From NCBI GenBank assembly GCA_020637295.1, contig JACJWF010000008.1, positions 1-64,000 of the forward strand: 64,000 nt of DNA, in the 5' to 3' direction. Position 1 is the first letter of the stretch. Each line of letters begins with the position of its first letter. A program made the translations under genes and the position numbers. The stretch is from Acidimicrobiaceae bacterium. Lineage in GTDB: Bacteria; Actinomycetota; Acidimicrobiia; Acidimicrobiales; Ilumatobacteraceae. Shown here one piece after another: positions 10,680 through 20,469 of this stretch. The notes under the pieces are model-generated. The model did not search any database. It was not told the DNA's origin and saw only the letters and a program-made list of their open reading frames with translations.

Positions 10680-12115
10680 GCGAGCAGAACGGGCTCCCTG
10701 GCGACTGGGAACTGGTCGTGGGCCTCGAGGTGCACGTGGAGCTGGCGACGGCCACGAAGATGTTCTCGGCCAGCCCGAACCGCTTCGGCGACGAGCCGAA
10801 CACCAACATCGACCCCGTCACGCTCGGCCTGCCGGGTGCGCTCCCGGTGCTGAACGGCAAGGCGGTGGAGCTGGCCATGCGCATCGGCCTGGCGCTGAAC
10901 TGCACGGTGCAGCCGTGCACGTTCCACCGCAAGAACTACTTCTACCCGGACATGCCGAAGGCGTACCAGATCAGCCAGTACGACCAGCCGCTGAACGTGG
11001 ACGGGTGGCTGGACCTGCCCAACGGCACCCGCGTCGGCATCGAGCGGGCGCACATGGAGGAAGACGCCGGCAAGAGCACCCACATGGGCGCCACCGGCCG
11101 CGTGCACGGCGCGGACTACAGCCTGATCGACCTCAACCGGGCGGGCGTGCCGCTGGTGGAGATCGTGTCGCGGCCGGACATCCGCTCGGCCGACGACGCC
11201 CGCGCCTACGTCAACGAGCTGCGGGCCATCCTCGTGGCCATCGGTGCCAGCGACGCCAAGATGGAGGAAGGCTCCATGCGCGTCGATGCCAACGTCAGCG
11301 TGCGCAAGCCCGGCCAGCCGCTGGGCACCCGCTGCGAGATCAAGAACGTCAACAGCGTCCGCTCGCTGGGCCGGGCCATCGAGTACGAGGCCCGCCGCCA
11401 GATCGACATGCTGGAGAGCGGCGAGGCGATCCGCCAGCAGACCCGCCACTGGGACGAAGCCGACGGGCGCACCCACACCCTGCGCACCAAGGAGGATGCG
11501 GACGACTACCGCTACTTCCTGGAGCCCGACCTGGTTCCAATCGCCCCGTCGGCCCAGTGGATCGAGGAGGTGCGGGCGAGCCTGCCGATGCTGCCCGCCG
11601 CCCGCCGCGCCCGCCTGGCCGATGCCACCGGCGCGGCCGCCGACAGCGAGGCGGTCGGCGTGGTGGTCGAGCGTGGCCACGACGACTACGTGCTCGCGGC
11701 GGCAGCGGCGGGCGCCGAGGCCGCCCGCACTCTGACGCATGTGCAGCAGAACCTGTCGGACGACGGCGTCGCCGCCGTGCCAGCGGCCGCGCTGGCCGCG
11801 CTGGTGCAGCTGGAGACCGGTGGGAAGGTCACGGCCACGCAGGCCAAGACCATCCTGGGCGAGATGGCCGGCGGTGCTGCGGATGCGGCCGACCCGGCTG
11901 CCATCGCCGCCCGCCTGGGCTTCGAGGCGATGGACACGGGCGACCTGGAGTCGCTGGTGGACCAGGCCATCGCCACCGACCCCGACGCCTGGGCGAAGTT
12001 CTGCGGCGGCGACGGCCGGGCCATGGGTGCGCTGGTCGGCCTGGTGATGAAGGCCAGCAAGGGCAAGGCCGACGGCAAGGCCGTCACCGCCCTCCTCAAC
12101 CAGAAGAAGGCCTGA
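10676..12115 (+). CDS. gatB: Asp/Glu-tRNA(Asn/Gln) amidotransferase subunit B
   Basis: GatB binds and activates the mischarged tRNA. The protein has 479 residues and begins with the typical GLEVHVELATATKMFS segment; the YPDMPKAYQISQYDQP signature follows near residues 85-100. A YqeY-like C-terminal tail domain is present. The ATG at 10676 overlaps the gatA stop (ATGA). A strong hairpin follows at 12121, where it meets a convergent gene. Confidence 0.96.
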
Positions 12116-12120
12116 CCCGC

Positions 12121-12141
12121 CCGGCGGCGCTCAGCCGCCGG
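12121..12141. terminator. Hairpin between gatB and the convergent anti-sigma-like gene
   Basis: CCGGCGGC (12121-12128) pairs perfectly with GCCGCCGG (12134-12141) around a GCTCA loop. It lies just after the gatB stop and overlaps the last codons of the opposing gene. There is no clear U-tract, so its termination role is inferred from position. Confidence 0.45.
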
Positions 12142-13072
12142 ACTGGCTGCTGACCAACAGGGTGTACCCGCCGTCGCGGACCACCAGGCTCACCCCGGTG
12201 ATGCATCCGGCGATGCCGAGCGGGTCGTAGTGCCCGAGGCCAACCGGGGGAAGTCCGTCGGTACTGAACCACACCAGGCCGCCAGAGTTGAAGAAACCGT
12301 CCGCAGGATGATCTGCCAGGTCGCGACCGATCTGCAGGAACGACTCGCCACCGGCGATCCGTGGCGTGATGACCGCTTCGACCGCTGAGGTGAAGGTCGA
12401 GACGAGCTGGGCGAAGTCGGCCCCGGTCGCGAGCCACGACGCGGACGACGTGAAGACCACCTGCAGCGAGTCGTCGAGAGGTAGCTCGATCGCGAACCGC
12501 TCATCTGCGACCAAGCCGACGTCGTAGCGGCTGACGGTCAGCGACAGTGTCGTCGCACCAGGCATCGGCCACTCGAACGTCGCGTGGTACTCGCCATCGG
12601 CGAGGGCGCCGCCTGGTGCGGGGAACTCGGGGGAGGCCACCTCGCGGTACGTGTCCTCGCAGCATGGGTTCGTCCAGTTGGCCGCGATCGTGCGCGGGTC
12701 GACGGTCGTCCACGCACCTACGTCACCCGGCACGAGCGGGTCGAACACGGTCGTCGTCGTGGGTGCCGTGGTCGTGCTCGACGTCGATGTGGTCGTGGAC
12801 GGCGCCGCCGTCGTGCTCGTCTGCGCCACCGTGGTCGTGACGGAGTCGGTCGTCGCCGGTGACACCGCGCCGCCATCCGAGTCGTCGCGGACCACCACCC
12901 AGACACCGACGGCGAGGACGCATACGGCGACCCCGGCCGCAGCCGTGCGGATCGCCACCTGCCGTCGCCGCGCCTGTCGAACGCGTTCGACACCGTCGTC
13001 CGGTGCTGCGCGCCGCAGCGCCCGGCCGGCAGCGCGGGCCATCTCGTCGAAGCGGTCATCGGGCTCGTTCAT
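12131..13072 (-). CDS. Membrane protein coupled to ECF sigma factor, possible anti-sigma factor
   Basis: This 313-residue protein has a short cytoplasmic N-terminus, one membrane span at about residues 43-61, a Thr/Ser/Pro-rich external linker (about 75-113) and an extracytoplasmic domain I do not recognise. Its ATG overlaps the stop of the ECF sigma gene (ATGA), the position usually held by an anti-sigma factor. No HxxxCxxC zinc motif is visible, so it is not a standard zinc anti-sigma. The topology fits an external sensor that restrains the sigma factor through its N-terminus, but that role is inferred. Confidence 0.6.
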   Translation of the reverse strand: MNEPDDRFDEMARAAGRALRRAAPDDGVERVRQARRRQVAIRTAAAGVAVCVLAVGVWVVVRDDSDGGAVSPATTDSVTTTVAQTSTTAAPSTTTSTSSTTTAPTTTTVFDPLVPGDVGAWTTVDPRTIAANWTNPCCEDTYREVASPEFPAPGGALADGEYHATFEWPMPGATTLSLTVSRYDVGLVADERFAIELPLDDSLQVVFTSSASWLATGADFAQLVSTFTSAVEAVITPRIAGGESFLQIGRDLADHPADGFFNSGGLVWFSTDGLPPVGLGHYDPLGIAGCITGVSLVVRDGGYTLLVSSQSGG

Positions 13073-13614
13073 CGCCAGTCCTCCAGTTCGGCGCGGAGCG
13101 CTGCCCGCGCCCGGGTGAGGTCGCTGCGCACGGTCCCCTCTGGAACCGTCAGGATGCGGGCGATCTCCTCCACTGCCAGGTCCCCGGCGTAGTAGAGGGC
13201 GACCGCCTGGCGGGGCCGCTCCGGGAGTAAGCGAACGGCGGCCCAGAAGGCCAGCACGTCCGGTGACGGTCCGTCGGCCGACGGCTCCACCCGGCGCCGT
13301 CCGGCCAGCCAGCGTGCGGCGGTGCGCCTGCGGCGGAACAGGCTTCGGCAGGCGTTCACCAGCACTCGGTGGCACCAGCCTCCGGGCCGCTCCAGCGAGC
13401 CCACCCGCCCCCAGTTGACGAACGCTTTGAGCATCGTGCCCTGCACGGCGTCCTCGCCGTCCTCGAGTGTCCCGGTGAGGGCGGTGGCCACCGCGATCAG
13501 CGCCGGGTACTCCTGGCGGTACAGGGCATCGAAGCCGATGCTGACGGGCACGGTGTCGTCGGACATCTCGGGGCCGATTGTGCTCGCTGCAGGGTCAAGG
13601 GTGTGTGCAGTCAT
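13069..13614 (-). CDS. ECF-type RNA polymerase sigma factor
   Basis: This sigma-70 family factor of about 181 residues has region 2 (FDALYRQEYPALIAVATAL through the GTMLKAFVNWG segment) and region 4 (LPERPRQAVALYYAGDLAVEEIARIL, then the helix-turn-helix VPEGTVRSDL). The start is an ATG at 13614 next to a GTG at 13617, close behind AAGGGG. It is translationally coupled to the membrane protein downstream. The extracytoplasmic stress-response role is inferred from class. Confidence 0.87.
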   Translation of the reverse strand: MTAHTLDPAASTIGPEMSDDTVPVSIGFDALYRQEYPALIAVATALTGTLEDGEDAVQGTMLKAFVNWGRVGSLERPGGWCHRVLVNACRSLFRRRRTAARWLAGRRRVEPSADGPSPDVLAFWAAVRLLPERPRQAVALYYAGDLAVEEIARILTVPEGTVRSDLTRARAALRAELEDWR

Positions 13615-13725
13615 CACCCCTTCACACGCCTGACATGGTCACTCCGCTGCAACTGCTGCACGTACTGCACGTGCTCCGAGTGCTCACTCCGACCCCGGGG
13701 TGGGGGTGAGCACTCGGATGAAGGC

Positions 13726-13799
13726 TGGCACTCGGGTGGGCGCCGTGACACTCGGGTGGGCGCCGTGACACTCGGGTGGGCCGGCTGACACTCAGACCC
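13726..13799. repeat. 20-bp tandem repeat, about 3.5 copies
   Basis: Units of 20 bases (TGACACTCGGGTGGGCGCCG and close variants) repeat at 13726, 13746 and 13766, with a partial fourth at 13786. A related CACTCGG lies at 13711. The array fills the gap between the histidine kinase and the sigma gene, and no gene is apparent in this gap (13615-13821). Confidence 0.8.
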
Positions 13800-13821
13800 G
13801 GGCGCGCGGGCGAGGGGAGCG

Positions 13822-15198
13822 TCAACGGGGCAGGGTGATGCGGAAGCGGCAGCCGTGGCCGGGGGCGGTGTGCAGGGTGATGGTGCCGCCGTGGGCTTCC
13901 ACGATCGATTGGACGATGGCCAGGCCGAGGCCGCTGCCACCGCTGTGACGCGAGCGCGACGGGTCGCCGCGGAAGAACCGTTCGAACGCGTGGGCCGCGA
14001 CTTCCGGCGGCATGCCAGGCCCCTCGTCGGCGACCTCCACCACGAGCCGATCCACCGCCTCCGTGGCAGCCGTCAATTTCAGGGGCGTCTCCGCCGGTGT
14101 GTGCGACAGGGCGTTGTGCACCAACGCCAGCACGGCCTGGTGCAGACGCTGGGCATCGCCACGGCACGTCAGGCCGGCGACGGCCGTGCGCCGCACCTCC
14201 CGGCCGGGTTGCAGTGCCCGGGCGTCCGCCTCCACGTCCTCCAACATCTGGCTGACGTCCACCGTGCCGATCTGCAGCGCCACTCCTTGGTCGAGCTTGG
14301 AGAGCAGCAGGAGGTCGTCGACGATGCGCCCCATCCGCTCCGCCTCCTTGCCGACGCGGCGCATCGCGTCGTCGGTCTTGCCCTCCTCGCGGAACGCCCC
14401 CTGGTGGTAGAGGTCGGCGTAGCCGCGGATGGACGTCAGCGGCGTCCGCAGCTCATGGGAGGCGTCGGCCACGAACTGCCGCAAGCGCCCCTCGGCGGCG
14501 TCGCGGGCACCCAGCATCTCGCCGAAGGCGGTGGACAGGTGTGCCGCCTCGGTGCCGGCCGGGTAGGACGGCAGCCGGGCCTCGCGGTCGCCGGCGGCGA
14601 TGGCATCCGCGGCGGCCGTCATCTCCGTGATCGGCCGCACACCGAGGCGCACCACCCACAGCCAGGTCATGCCGAGCACCAGCAGGACCGCCGCGCCGCC
14701 GCCGGCGGCAGTCCACATCAGGCGCTCGATCGCCGCCTCCGTGTCGGCCGTGGACACGGCGACGATCGACCAGGCCTGCGGGTTGGCGGGCACGCCCGGG
14801 GCCTGCTGGCGGGGCATGGTGACGACCCGGAACTCGGTGCCGTCCGTTCCGCGGACGGTGAAGGCCGTCAGGCCACGCGGGCCGCGGGCGTTGGTCTGGG
14901 CGTCTGCGGGGTCGATGACGGGGGCGTCGCCGTCGGCCGTGGCCACCAGCGTGTCCAGGGTGCCGTCGGCGTGGAGCACCCCCACGTACAGCTGCCCGGC
15001 ATCGGCCGGGTCCAGCGGCTCGTTCGGCGTGGGCCTGTTCTCCAGCACGTTCAGCGCCAGCGGCAGCGAGTTCTCCAGCCGGCGGTCCAGTTCGTCGTTC
15101 AGCGCCCGCCGCTGGGTGGTGACGACGAACCAACCCACCACGGCGAACGCCGTGGCGATGGCCGCCATCGCCAGCGCCAAGCGGGCGCGCAGGGTCAT
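13822..15198 (-). CDS. Two-component sensor histidine kinase (TcrY/MprB-like)
   Basis: This 458-residue kinase has a first membrane span at about residues 7-27, an extracytoplasmic domain, a second span near 168-192, HAMP, the H-box SHELRTPLTSIRGYADLY with the phospho-accepting His near residue 248, and an ATPase domain with an N-box (LVHNALSHT) and G-boxes (DEGPGMP, GGSGLGLAI). It autophosphorylates and passes phosphate to the regulator encoded just upstream, with which it overlaps by four bases. The stimulus is unknown. Confidence 0.93.
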   Translation of the reverse strand: MTLRARLALAMAAIATAFAVVGWFVVTTQRRALNDELDRRLENSLPLALNVLENRPTPNEPLDPADAGQLYVGVLHADGTLDTLVATADGDAPVIDPADAQTNARGPRGLTAFTVRGTDGTEFRVVTMPRQQAPGVPANPQAWSIVAVSTADTEAAIERLMWTAAGGGAAVLLVLGMTWLWVVRLGVRPITEMTAAADAIAAGDREARLPSYPAGTEAAHLSTAFGEMLGARDAAEGRLRQFVADASHELRTPLTSIRGYADLYHQGAFREEGKTDDAMRRVGKEAERMGRIVDDLLLLSKLDQGVALQIGTVDVSQMLEDVEADARALQPGREVRRTAVAGLTCRGDAQRLHQAVLALVHNALSHTPAETPLKLTAATEAVDRLVVEVADEGPGMPPEVAAHAFERFFRGDPSRSRHSGGSGLGLAIVQSIVEAHGGTITLHTAPGHGCRFRITLPR

Positions 15199-15890
15199 GG
15201 TTCGACCCGCAGGCTGTACCCCACGCCGCGGACGGTGTGGATGAGGCGGGGGTCGACGGTGTCCACCTTGCGGCGCAGGTAGCTGACGTAGGTCTCCACG
15301 ACGGCGGCGTCGCCGTCGAAGTCGTAGCCCCACACCTGCTCGAGGATCTGGTTGCGGGTGAGCACCCGCCCGCTGTTGAGCAACAGGTACCGCAGCAGCT
15401 TGAACTCCGTGGGCGACAGGTTCACCACCTGGCCGGCTCGAGTGACCCGGTGGGCGTCCTCGTCCAGTTCCAGGTCCGCCAGTGCCAGCACGGAGTGGGC
15501 GGTGACACCGCCGTGGCGCAGCGCCAGGCGCACCCGCGCCACCAGCTCGGCGATGGCGAACGGCTTCACCAGGTAGTCGTCGCCGCCATCGGTGAGGCCG
15601 CGCACCCGGTCGTCCACTCCGTCCTTGGCGGTGAGGAACAGCACCGGTGTGGTGACACCGTCGCTGCGCAAGCGGCGCAACACCTCGAACCCGTCGAGCC
15701 CCGGCATCATCACGTCGAGCACGATGACGTGCGGGTTGAAGGTACGAACTGCGGCCAGTGCGGCGAAGCCGTCCGCTGCGGTCTGGGTGTCCATCCCCTC
15801 CAGTTGCAGCGCGGCCTCGACGAGGAAGGAGATGTTCTCCTCGTCGTCGACGACAAGTGCTCTCGGTTGCGGTGTTGCCACGTGCACCAT
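15195..15890 (-). CDS. OmpR/PhoB-family response regulator
   Basis: This 231-residue regulator has a receiver domain with the acidic pair DD at 15-16, phospho-acceptor Asp59 (VLDVMMPG) and Lys109 in VKPF. A winged-helix domain follows (LSPTEFKLLRYLL, then WGYDFDGDAAVVETYVSYLRRK in part), which is the OmpR/PhoB type. The start is an ATG at 15890; a GTG a few codons in is possible. Its stop overlaps the start of the partner kinase gene (ATGA). Confidence 0.95.
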   Translation of the reverse strand: MVHVATPQPRALVVDDEENISFLVEAALQLEGMDTQTAADGFAALAAVRTFNPHVIVLDVMMPGLDGFEVLRRLRSDGVTTPVLFLTAKDGVDDRVRGLTDGGDDYLVKPFAIAELVARVRLALRHGGVTAHSVLALADLELDEDAHRVTRAGQVVNLSPTEFKLLRYLLLNSGRVLTRNQILEQVWGYDFDGDAAVVETYVSYLRRKVDTVDPRLIHTVRGVGYSLRVEP

Positions 15891-15922
15891 TGTGGCCGAG
15901 CCGGCTGGGAGATCCCTGTGAG

Positions 15923-18676
15923 TCAGTGATGGGTGGCGCGTAGATGGGTCCGGGCGCGCAACCAGTGGGTGGCGTCGTCCACGGCCATCGGCCGGGCGAT
16001 GTGGTACCCCTGCGCCCAGTGGCATCCCAGCTCGCGCAGGACGGCCAGCTTGTCCTCGCTGTCCACCCCTTCGGCGACCACCTGCATGCCCAGCGAGTCG
16101 CCCAGGCGCAGCAGCAACTCGACGATGCTGCGATCCAGCGTGTTGCGCGTCATGCCGGCGACGAACACCCGGTCGATCTTCAGGGTGTCCACCGTCAGCC
16201 GGTGCAGGTAGCTCATCGACGAGTACCCCGTGCCGAAGTCGTCGATCGCCACCTTCACGCCCTGCTCGCGCAGGTCGTCCACCACCGCGCTGGCCCGTGC
16301 GATGTCCGCCACGAGGTGGGTCTCGGTGATCTCCAGGTGGAGCAGGCCGGGGTCGATCTGGGCGCGATGGCACAGGGTCTGCAGCAGGTCGCTGAGCCGG
16401 CCCTCCACGATGTGCCGCCCGGAGATGTTGACGGTCAACTGCAGGCCGGCGGTGGCAGGGTCGATCCGCCACTCGCGCAGCAGGTTGACGGCCTGCTCCA
16501 GCACCCAGCGCTCGAGGTCCAGGATGGCCCCGGTGCGCTCGGCGATCGGGATGAAGTCGTGTGGGAGGGTCTCGCCCAGGCCGGGTCGCCGCCAGCGCAG
16601 TAGTGCCTCGGCGCCCATGGGTTCCAGCGTCTCGACGTCGACGATCGGTTGGAGCACGAGGAAGAACTGGTCGTCGCTGAGCGCCTGACGCATGGTGAGC
16701 GCCATGTCGGCGCGGTCCTCGATGGCGTGGGCGAGCGTGTCGTCGAACACCTGCACCCGCCCGCGGCCGCGCTCCTTCGCCCGGTACACGGCGGAGTCTG
16801 CCTGGGCGATGCTGGTGAGGGGCTCGCGGGTGCCGTCCACCAGGGCCACGCCGGCGCTGGCGGAGAGGGTGTACGTGCGCCCGGTGGCGCCGTTGCACGG
16901 GCGGCCGACCAGCGCGATGAGGTCGCGGGCGAACATCGTGATGTCGTCGAGGTTGTCGGCGTGGTCCACCAGCACGACGAACTCGTCGCCGCCGATTCGG
17001 GCGACCAGCTGCTCCGGGTGGGCGTCGCGCAACCGGGCACCGATCTGGGCCAGCACCAGGTCGCCCTCGGCGTGGCCTTCGGAGTCGTTGATGCTCTTGA
17101 ACCCGTCGAGGTCGAGGAAGATGATCGCCCCGCGCTCCCCGCCGGTGCGTGCCACCACCGCCATCTCGGCCAGCCGCTCCAGCGCCAGCGTGCGGTTGCC
17201 CAGCCCGGTGAGTGCATCCGTTCGCGCCTGCTGGGTGGCCGCGGCCTCGGACTCGTGCAGGCGGAGGGTGACCTCGGCCAGGTGGGTGACCGAGCGGCGG
17301 ACGGTGTCGCCCAGCGCGCCGGGAAGGCTGGTGTCCAGGTCCGTGACACCGGCGGCGAGCCGGCTGACCTGCTGGTCGTAGTCGCGCAGCGTGGCAACCA
17401 TGTCGTTGAACGTGCGGGTGACGACCCGGATGTCGGTGGGGCCCGTGGGCTGCACCGGTGCGACGCCCAGGTCGCCGTGGATCACCTGTTCGGCCTGCTC
17501 GGCCAGCCGGGTGAGCGGGCGGAGGATCGATCGCAGGACCAGTGCGAGCAGCAGGAGGCTGACCACCGCAGCGGCGATCATCGCGCCGAGGGCGACAAGG
17601 TATCGCTGGTGTGCGTCATCGGAGATCTTCGCGGCCCGGGAGGCGTCGTGGCGGAGCAGTTGCCCGGAGAACTCCTGCAGGTCATCGAGCCGCTGGAACG
17701 ACGCCAGCATCATGTCCACGATCACCGTCACGGCGTTGCCGTCGCCCTCCAGCGTGCTGTCGCCGCCCTCGATCCCGGACACGACCGTGACGAAGCCTGG
17801 GCGGTGCACGCTGACATCGGTGAACGACTTGGAGTGCACGAGGCTGCCCAGCGCGGCCTGCTGGTCGGCATCGAGGAAGTCCCCCAACTGGTTGATGGCC
17901 GCGTCGAACGCGCCAGCGGCCATCATCAGTTCGCTCACGGGGGCGTCGTCGGACATCGCCATGCCTGCTGCGGCGACATGGCGCAGTTCGGCGGTGGCGT
18001 GATCCAACGCGAGCAGGAGTTGGTCGGTCGCCGCGCCCAGCCGGGTGAGCTCGGGGGTGACCTCTGCGGGGCGGATCGCCGACGTTGCCATGCGGCGGAC
18101 GTCGTCGAGCAGCCCGGCGAGACCGTCGAACGCGGAAGTGATCTCGTCCACGCTCTCGCCGCCGCGGTCGAACTCGGTGCGGACGGTGGTGATCGCGGCG
18201 CGGGCGCGATTCAGTGCCGAACTGACGGTGTCGCCGGAGGTGAGGACCTGGGCGCCCGTCCCGCGCTCCAGCGCGTCGAGGCCTTCGTCCATTGCCGTCC
18301 TGGCAGTGGCGACGATGGCCAGGAAGTCCACGCCGATCGCCTCCGCGACGGTGGCGCGGTCGATGCCCAAGGACTCCGCCTGGGCGATGCCGAGCGTCGC
18401 CGTGAACTCAGCGTAGAGCGGTGGGATGACGGTGCCGACCTGCTGGAGCACGGCCATCTCCCGGGCGGCGGTGTCCGCGCCACGGCTGATGTCGCCCTGC
18501 CGTTGGAGCTCTCGCAGGGCGGCGAACTGGAGGCCGGCCATCGGCACCAGCGCCACCAGCAGCAGGCGGGCGAACAAGGACCTGGGGCCGTATCGGCGGA
18601 CGCTGTACCCCTTCGTCCGGCGTCGCTTGACGGACGGCGGGTTCCCTTCCGCGCTCGCCCTATGTCCTCGCGCCAC
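15923..18676 (-). CDS. Membrane-bound GGDEF-EAL cyclic di-GMP enzyme
   Basis: This 917-residue protein has an N-terminal span (about 34-52), an extracytoplasmic helical domain resembling nitrate/nitrite-type sensors, a second span near 365-385, HAMP, a GGDEF domain with the intact motif GGDEF near residue 562, and an EAL domain with EALLRW near 690, DFGTGYSS and AEGV. Both synthesis and breakdown motifs look intact, so direction of activity cannot be told from sequence. The GTG start at 18676 is supported by TAGCCT six bases upstream. It is divergent from ilvD and close to a GT2-EAL gene. Confidence 0.92.
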   Translation of the reverse strand: MARGHRASAEGNPPSVKRRRTKGYSVRRYGPRSLFARLLLVALVPMAGLQFAALRELQRQGDISRGADTAAREMAVLQQVGTVIPPLYAEFTATLGIAQAESLGIDRATVAEAIGVDFLAIVATARTAMDEGLDALERGTGAQVLTSGDTVSSALNRARAAITTVRTEFDRGGESVDEITSAFDGLAGLLDDVRRMATSAIRPAEVTPELTRLGAATDQLLLALDHATAELRHVAAAGMAMSDDAPVSELMMAAGAFDAAINQLGDFLDADQQAALGSLVHSKSFTDVSVHRPGFVTVVSGIEGGDSTLEGDGNAVTVIVDMMLASFQRLDDLQEFSGQLLRHDASRAAKISDDAHQRYLVALGAMIAAAVVSLLLLALVLRSILRPLTRLAEQAEQVIHGDLGVAPVQPTGPTDIRVVTRTFNDMVATLRDYDQQVSRLAAGVTDLDTSLPGALGDTVRRSVTHLAEVTLRLHESEAAATQQARTDALTGLGNRTLALERLAEMAVVARTGGERGAIIFLDLDGFKSINDSEGHAEGDLVLAQIGARLRDAHPEQLVARIGGDEFVVLVDHADNLDDITMFARDLIALVGRPCNGATGRTYTLSASAGVALVDGTREPLTSIAQADSAVYRAKERGRGRVQVFDDTLAHAIEDRADMALTMRQALSDDQFFLVLQPIVDVETLEPMGAEALLRWRRPGLGETLPHDFIPIAERTGAILDLERWVLEQAVNLLREWRIDPATAGLQLTVNISGRHIVEGRLSDLLQTLCHRAQIDPGLLHLEITETHLVADIARASAVVDDLREQGVKVAIDDFGTGYSSMSYLHRLTVDTLKIDRVFVAGMTRNTLDRSIVELLLRLGDSLGMQVVAEGVDSEDKLAVLRELGCHWAQGYHIARPMAVDDATHWLRARTHLRATHH

Positions 18677-18682
18677 GGTGTC

Positions 18683-18688
18683 AGGCTA
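18683..18688 (-). promoter_or_regulatory. -10 box before GGDEF-EAL gene
   Basis: Read on the minus strand this is TAGCCT, six bases before the GTG start at 18676. It supports that start and a leaderless message. Confidence 0.45.
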
Positions 18689-18722
18689 CACATCGGCCTC
18701 CGTTCCCGGCCGGGCAACGGGG

Positions 18723-18728
18723 TAGCGT
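18723..18728 (+). promoter_or_regulatory. -10 box before ilvD
   Basis: TAGCGT lies eight bases before the ilvD ATG. There is no Shine-Dalgarno sequence between them, so the transcript is probably leaderless. Confidence 0.5.
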
Positions 18729-18736
18729 CAACGGCC

Positions 18737-20455
18737 ATGAGCACCACCGACTCCCAGCCCGACGGCACGCCGGTCGACGTCAAGCCGCGCAGCCGCGACG
18801 TCACCGATGGAATGCAGAAGGCGCCCGCCCGGGCGATGCTGCGGGCTGTCGGCATGACCGACGACGACTGGGTGAAGCCGCAGGTGGCCATCGCCTCGTC
18901 GTGGAACGAGGTCACCCCCTGCAACATGACGTTGCGCAAGCTGGCCGACCACGCCAAGGACGGCGTGCGCGCCGCCGGTGGCTTCCCGATGGAGTTCGGC
19001 ACCATCACCGTCAGCGACGGCATCAGCATGGGCCACGAGGGCATGCGCGCCTCGCTGGTCAGCCGCGAGGTCATCACGGACTCCGTGGAGTGCGTGATGC
19101 ACGCCGAGCGACTGGACGGCTTCGTCGGGCTCGCCGGCTGCGACAAGAGCATCCCGGCCATGCTGATGGCCGCCGCCCGCCTCGACCTGCCGAGCGTGTT
19201 CGTCTACAACGGCAGCATCATGCCCGGCCACCACAACGGCAAGTCGCTGGACATCACGTCGGTGTTCGAGGCCGTGGGCGCCTGCGCCGCCGGCACCATC
19301 ACCGAAGAGGAGCTGGGCGAGATCGAGCGCAAGGCCTGCCCGGGCGAGGGTGCGTGCGGCGGCATGTTCACGGCCAACACGATGAGCTCCATCGCCGAAG
19401 CCATCGGCATGAGCCTGCCGGGTACCGCTTCACCGCCTGCCATCGACGGCCGCCGGGAAAGCGACGCCCGCATGGCCGGCGAGGCCGTGGTGAACCTGCT
19501 GCGCCTCGGCATCACCCCGCGGATGATCATGACCAAGGAGGCGTTCGAGAACGCCATCGCCGTCACCTCCGCGCTGGGCGGCAGCACCAACGCCGTGCTG
19601 CACCTGCTGGCCATCGCCAACGAGGCCGGTGTCGAGCTGTCGCTGGACGACTTCAACCGCGTCGCCGAGAAGGTGCCGCACGTCGCCGACATGAAGCCCG
19701 GCGGCCAGTTCCACATGAGCGACCTGGATCGCGTGGGCGGCGTGCCCGTGGTGTTGAAGATGCTGCTGGACGCCGGCCTGCTGCACGGCGACTGCCTCAC
19801 GGTCACCGGCAAGACGATGGCCGAGAACCTGGCCGAGATCGACCCGCCGGCACCCGACGGTGTGGTGGTCCACCCGCTGGACAAGCCGATCCACTCCGAG
19901 GGCGGCATCCTCGTGCTCACCGGGTCGCTGGCCCCCAAGGGTGCGGTCGTGAAGGTGGCCGGGCTCAGCGCCGACCAGAAGGAGTTCCTCGGCACGGCCC
20001 GTGTGTTCGACGGCGAGGACGGGGCGATGGAGGCCATCCTTTCGGGTTCCATCGAGCCGGGCACCGTGCTCGTCATCCGCTACGAGGGCCCGAAGGGCGG
20101 CCCGGGCATGCGCGAGATGCTGGCCATCACCGGCGCGCTGAAGGGCGCCGGGCGCGGCTCGGACTGCGCGCTCATCACCGACGGCCGCTTCTCCGGCGGC
20201 ACCTGGGGCTTCTGCATCGGCCATGTCGCGCCGGAGGCCGTGGACGGCGGCCCGATCGCCTTCGTGCGTGACGGCGACCAGATCCGCATCAGCGTCGGCG
20301 AGCTCAGCCTGGACCTGCTGGTGGACGACAGCGAGATCGCCAAGCGCCGTGCAAGCTGGGCGCCGAACCCGCCCCGGTACACCACGGGTGTGCTGGGCAA
20401 GTACGCCCGCCTGGTGCAGGGCGCCGAGACCGGCGCCATCACCAACACGCTCTGA
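18737..20455 (+). CDS. ilvD: Dihydroxy-acid dehydratase
   Basis: IlvD dehydrates 2,3-dihydroxy acids to 2-keto acids in valine, leucine and isoleucine synthesis. The protein has 572 residues. Iron-sulfur ligand regions are visible as TPCNMTL, GCDKS and CPGEGACGGM, followed by the C-terminal ITDGRFSGGTWG motif. The ATG at 18737 is preceded by TAGCGT. It is separate from the ilvBNC operon at 36820. A methyltransferase gene follows after 14 bases. Confidence 0.97.
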   Translation: MSTTDSQPDGTPVDVKPRSRDVTDGMQKAPARAMLRAVGMTDDDWVKPQVAIASSWNEVTPCNMTLRKLADHAKDGVRAAGGFPMEFGTITVSDGISMGHEGMRASLVSREVITDSVECVMHAERLDGFVGLAGCDKSIPAMLMAAARLDLPSVFVYNGSIMPGHHNGKSLDITSVFEAVGACAAGTITEEELGEIERKACPGEGACGGMFTANTMSSIAEAIGMSLPGTASPPAIDGRRESDARMAGEAVVNLLRLGITPRMIMTKEAFENAIAVTSALGGSTNAVLHLLAIANEAGVELSLDDFNRVAEKVPHVADMKPGGQFHMSDLDRVGGVPVVLKMLLDAGLLHGDCLTVTGKTMAENLAEIDPPAPDGVVVHPLDKPIHSEGGILVLTGSLAPKGAVVKVAGLSADQKEFLGTARVFDGEDGAMEAILSGSIEPGTVLVIRYEGPKGGPGMREMLAITGALKGAGRGSDCALITDGRFSGGTWGFCIGHVAPEAVDGGPIAFVRDGDQIRISVGELSLDLLVDDSEIAKRRASWAPNPPRYTTGVLGKYARLVQGAETGAITNTL

Positions 20456-20469
20456 GCCACCGGGTCGTC

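Noticed and set aside
16649..18736. A long plus-strand frame that runs into ilvD
   Set aside because: The part before 18737 is antisense to the GGDEF-EAL gene and has shadow composition. The ilvD start at 18737 has its own -10 box.
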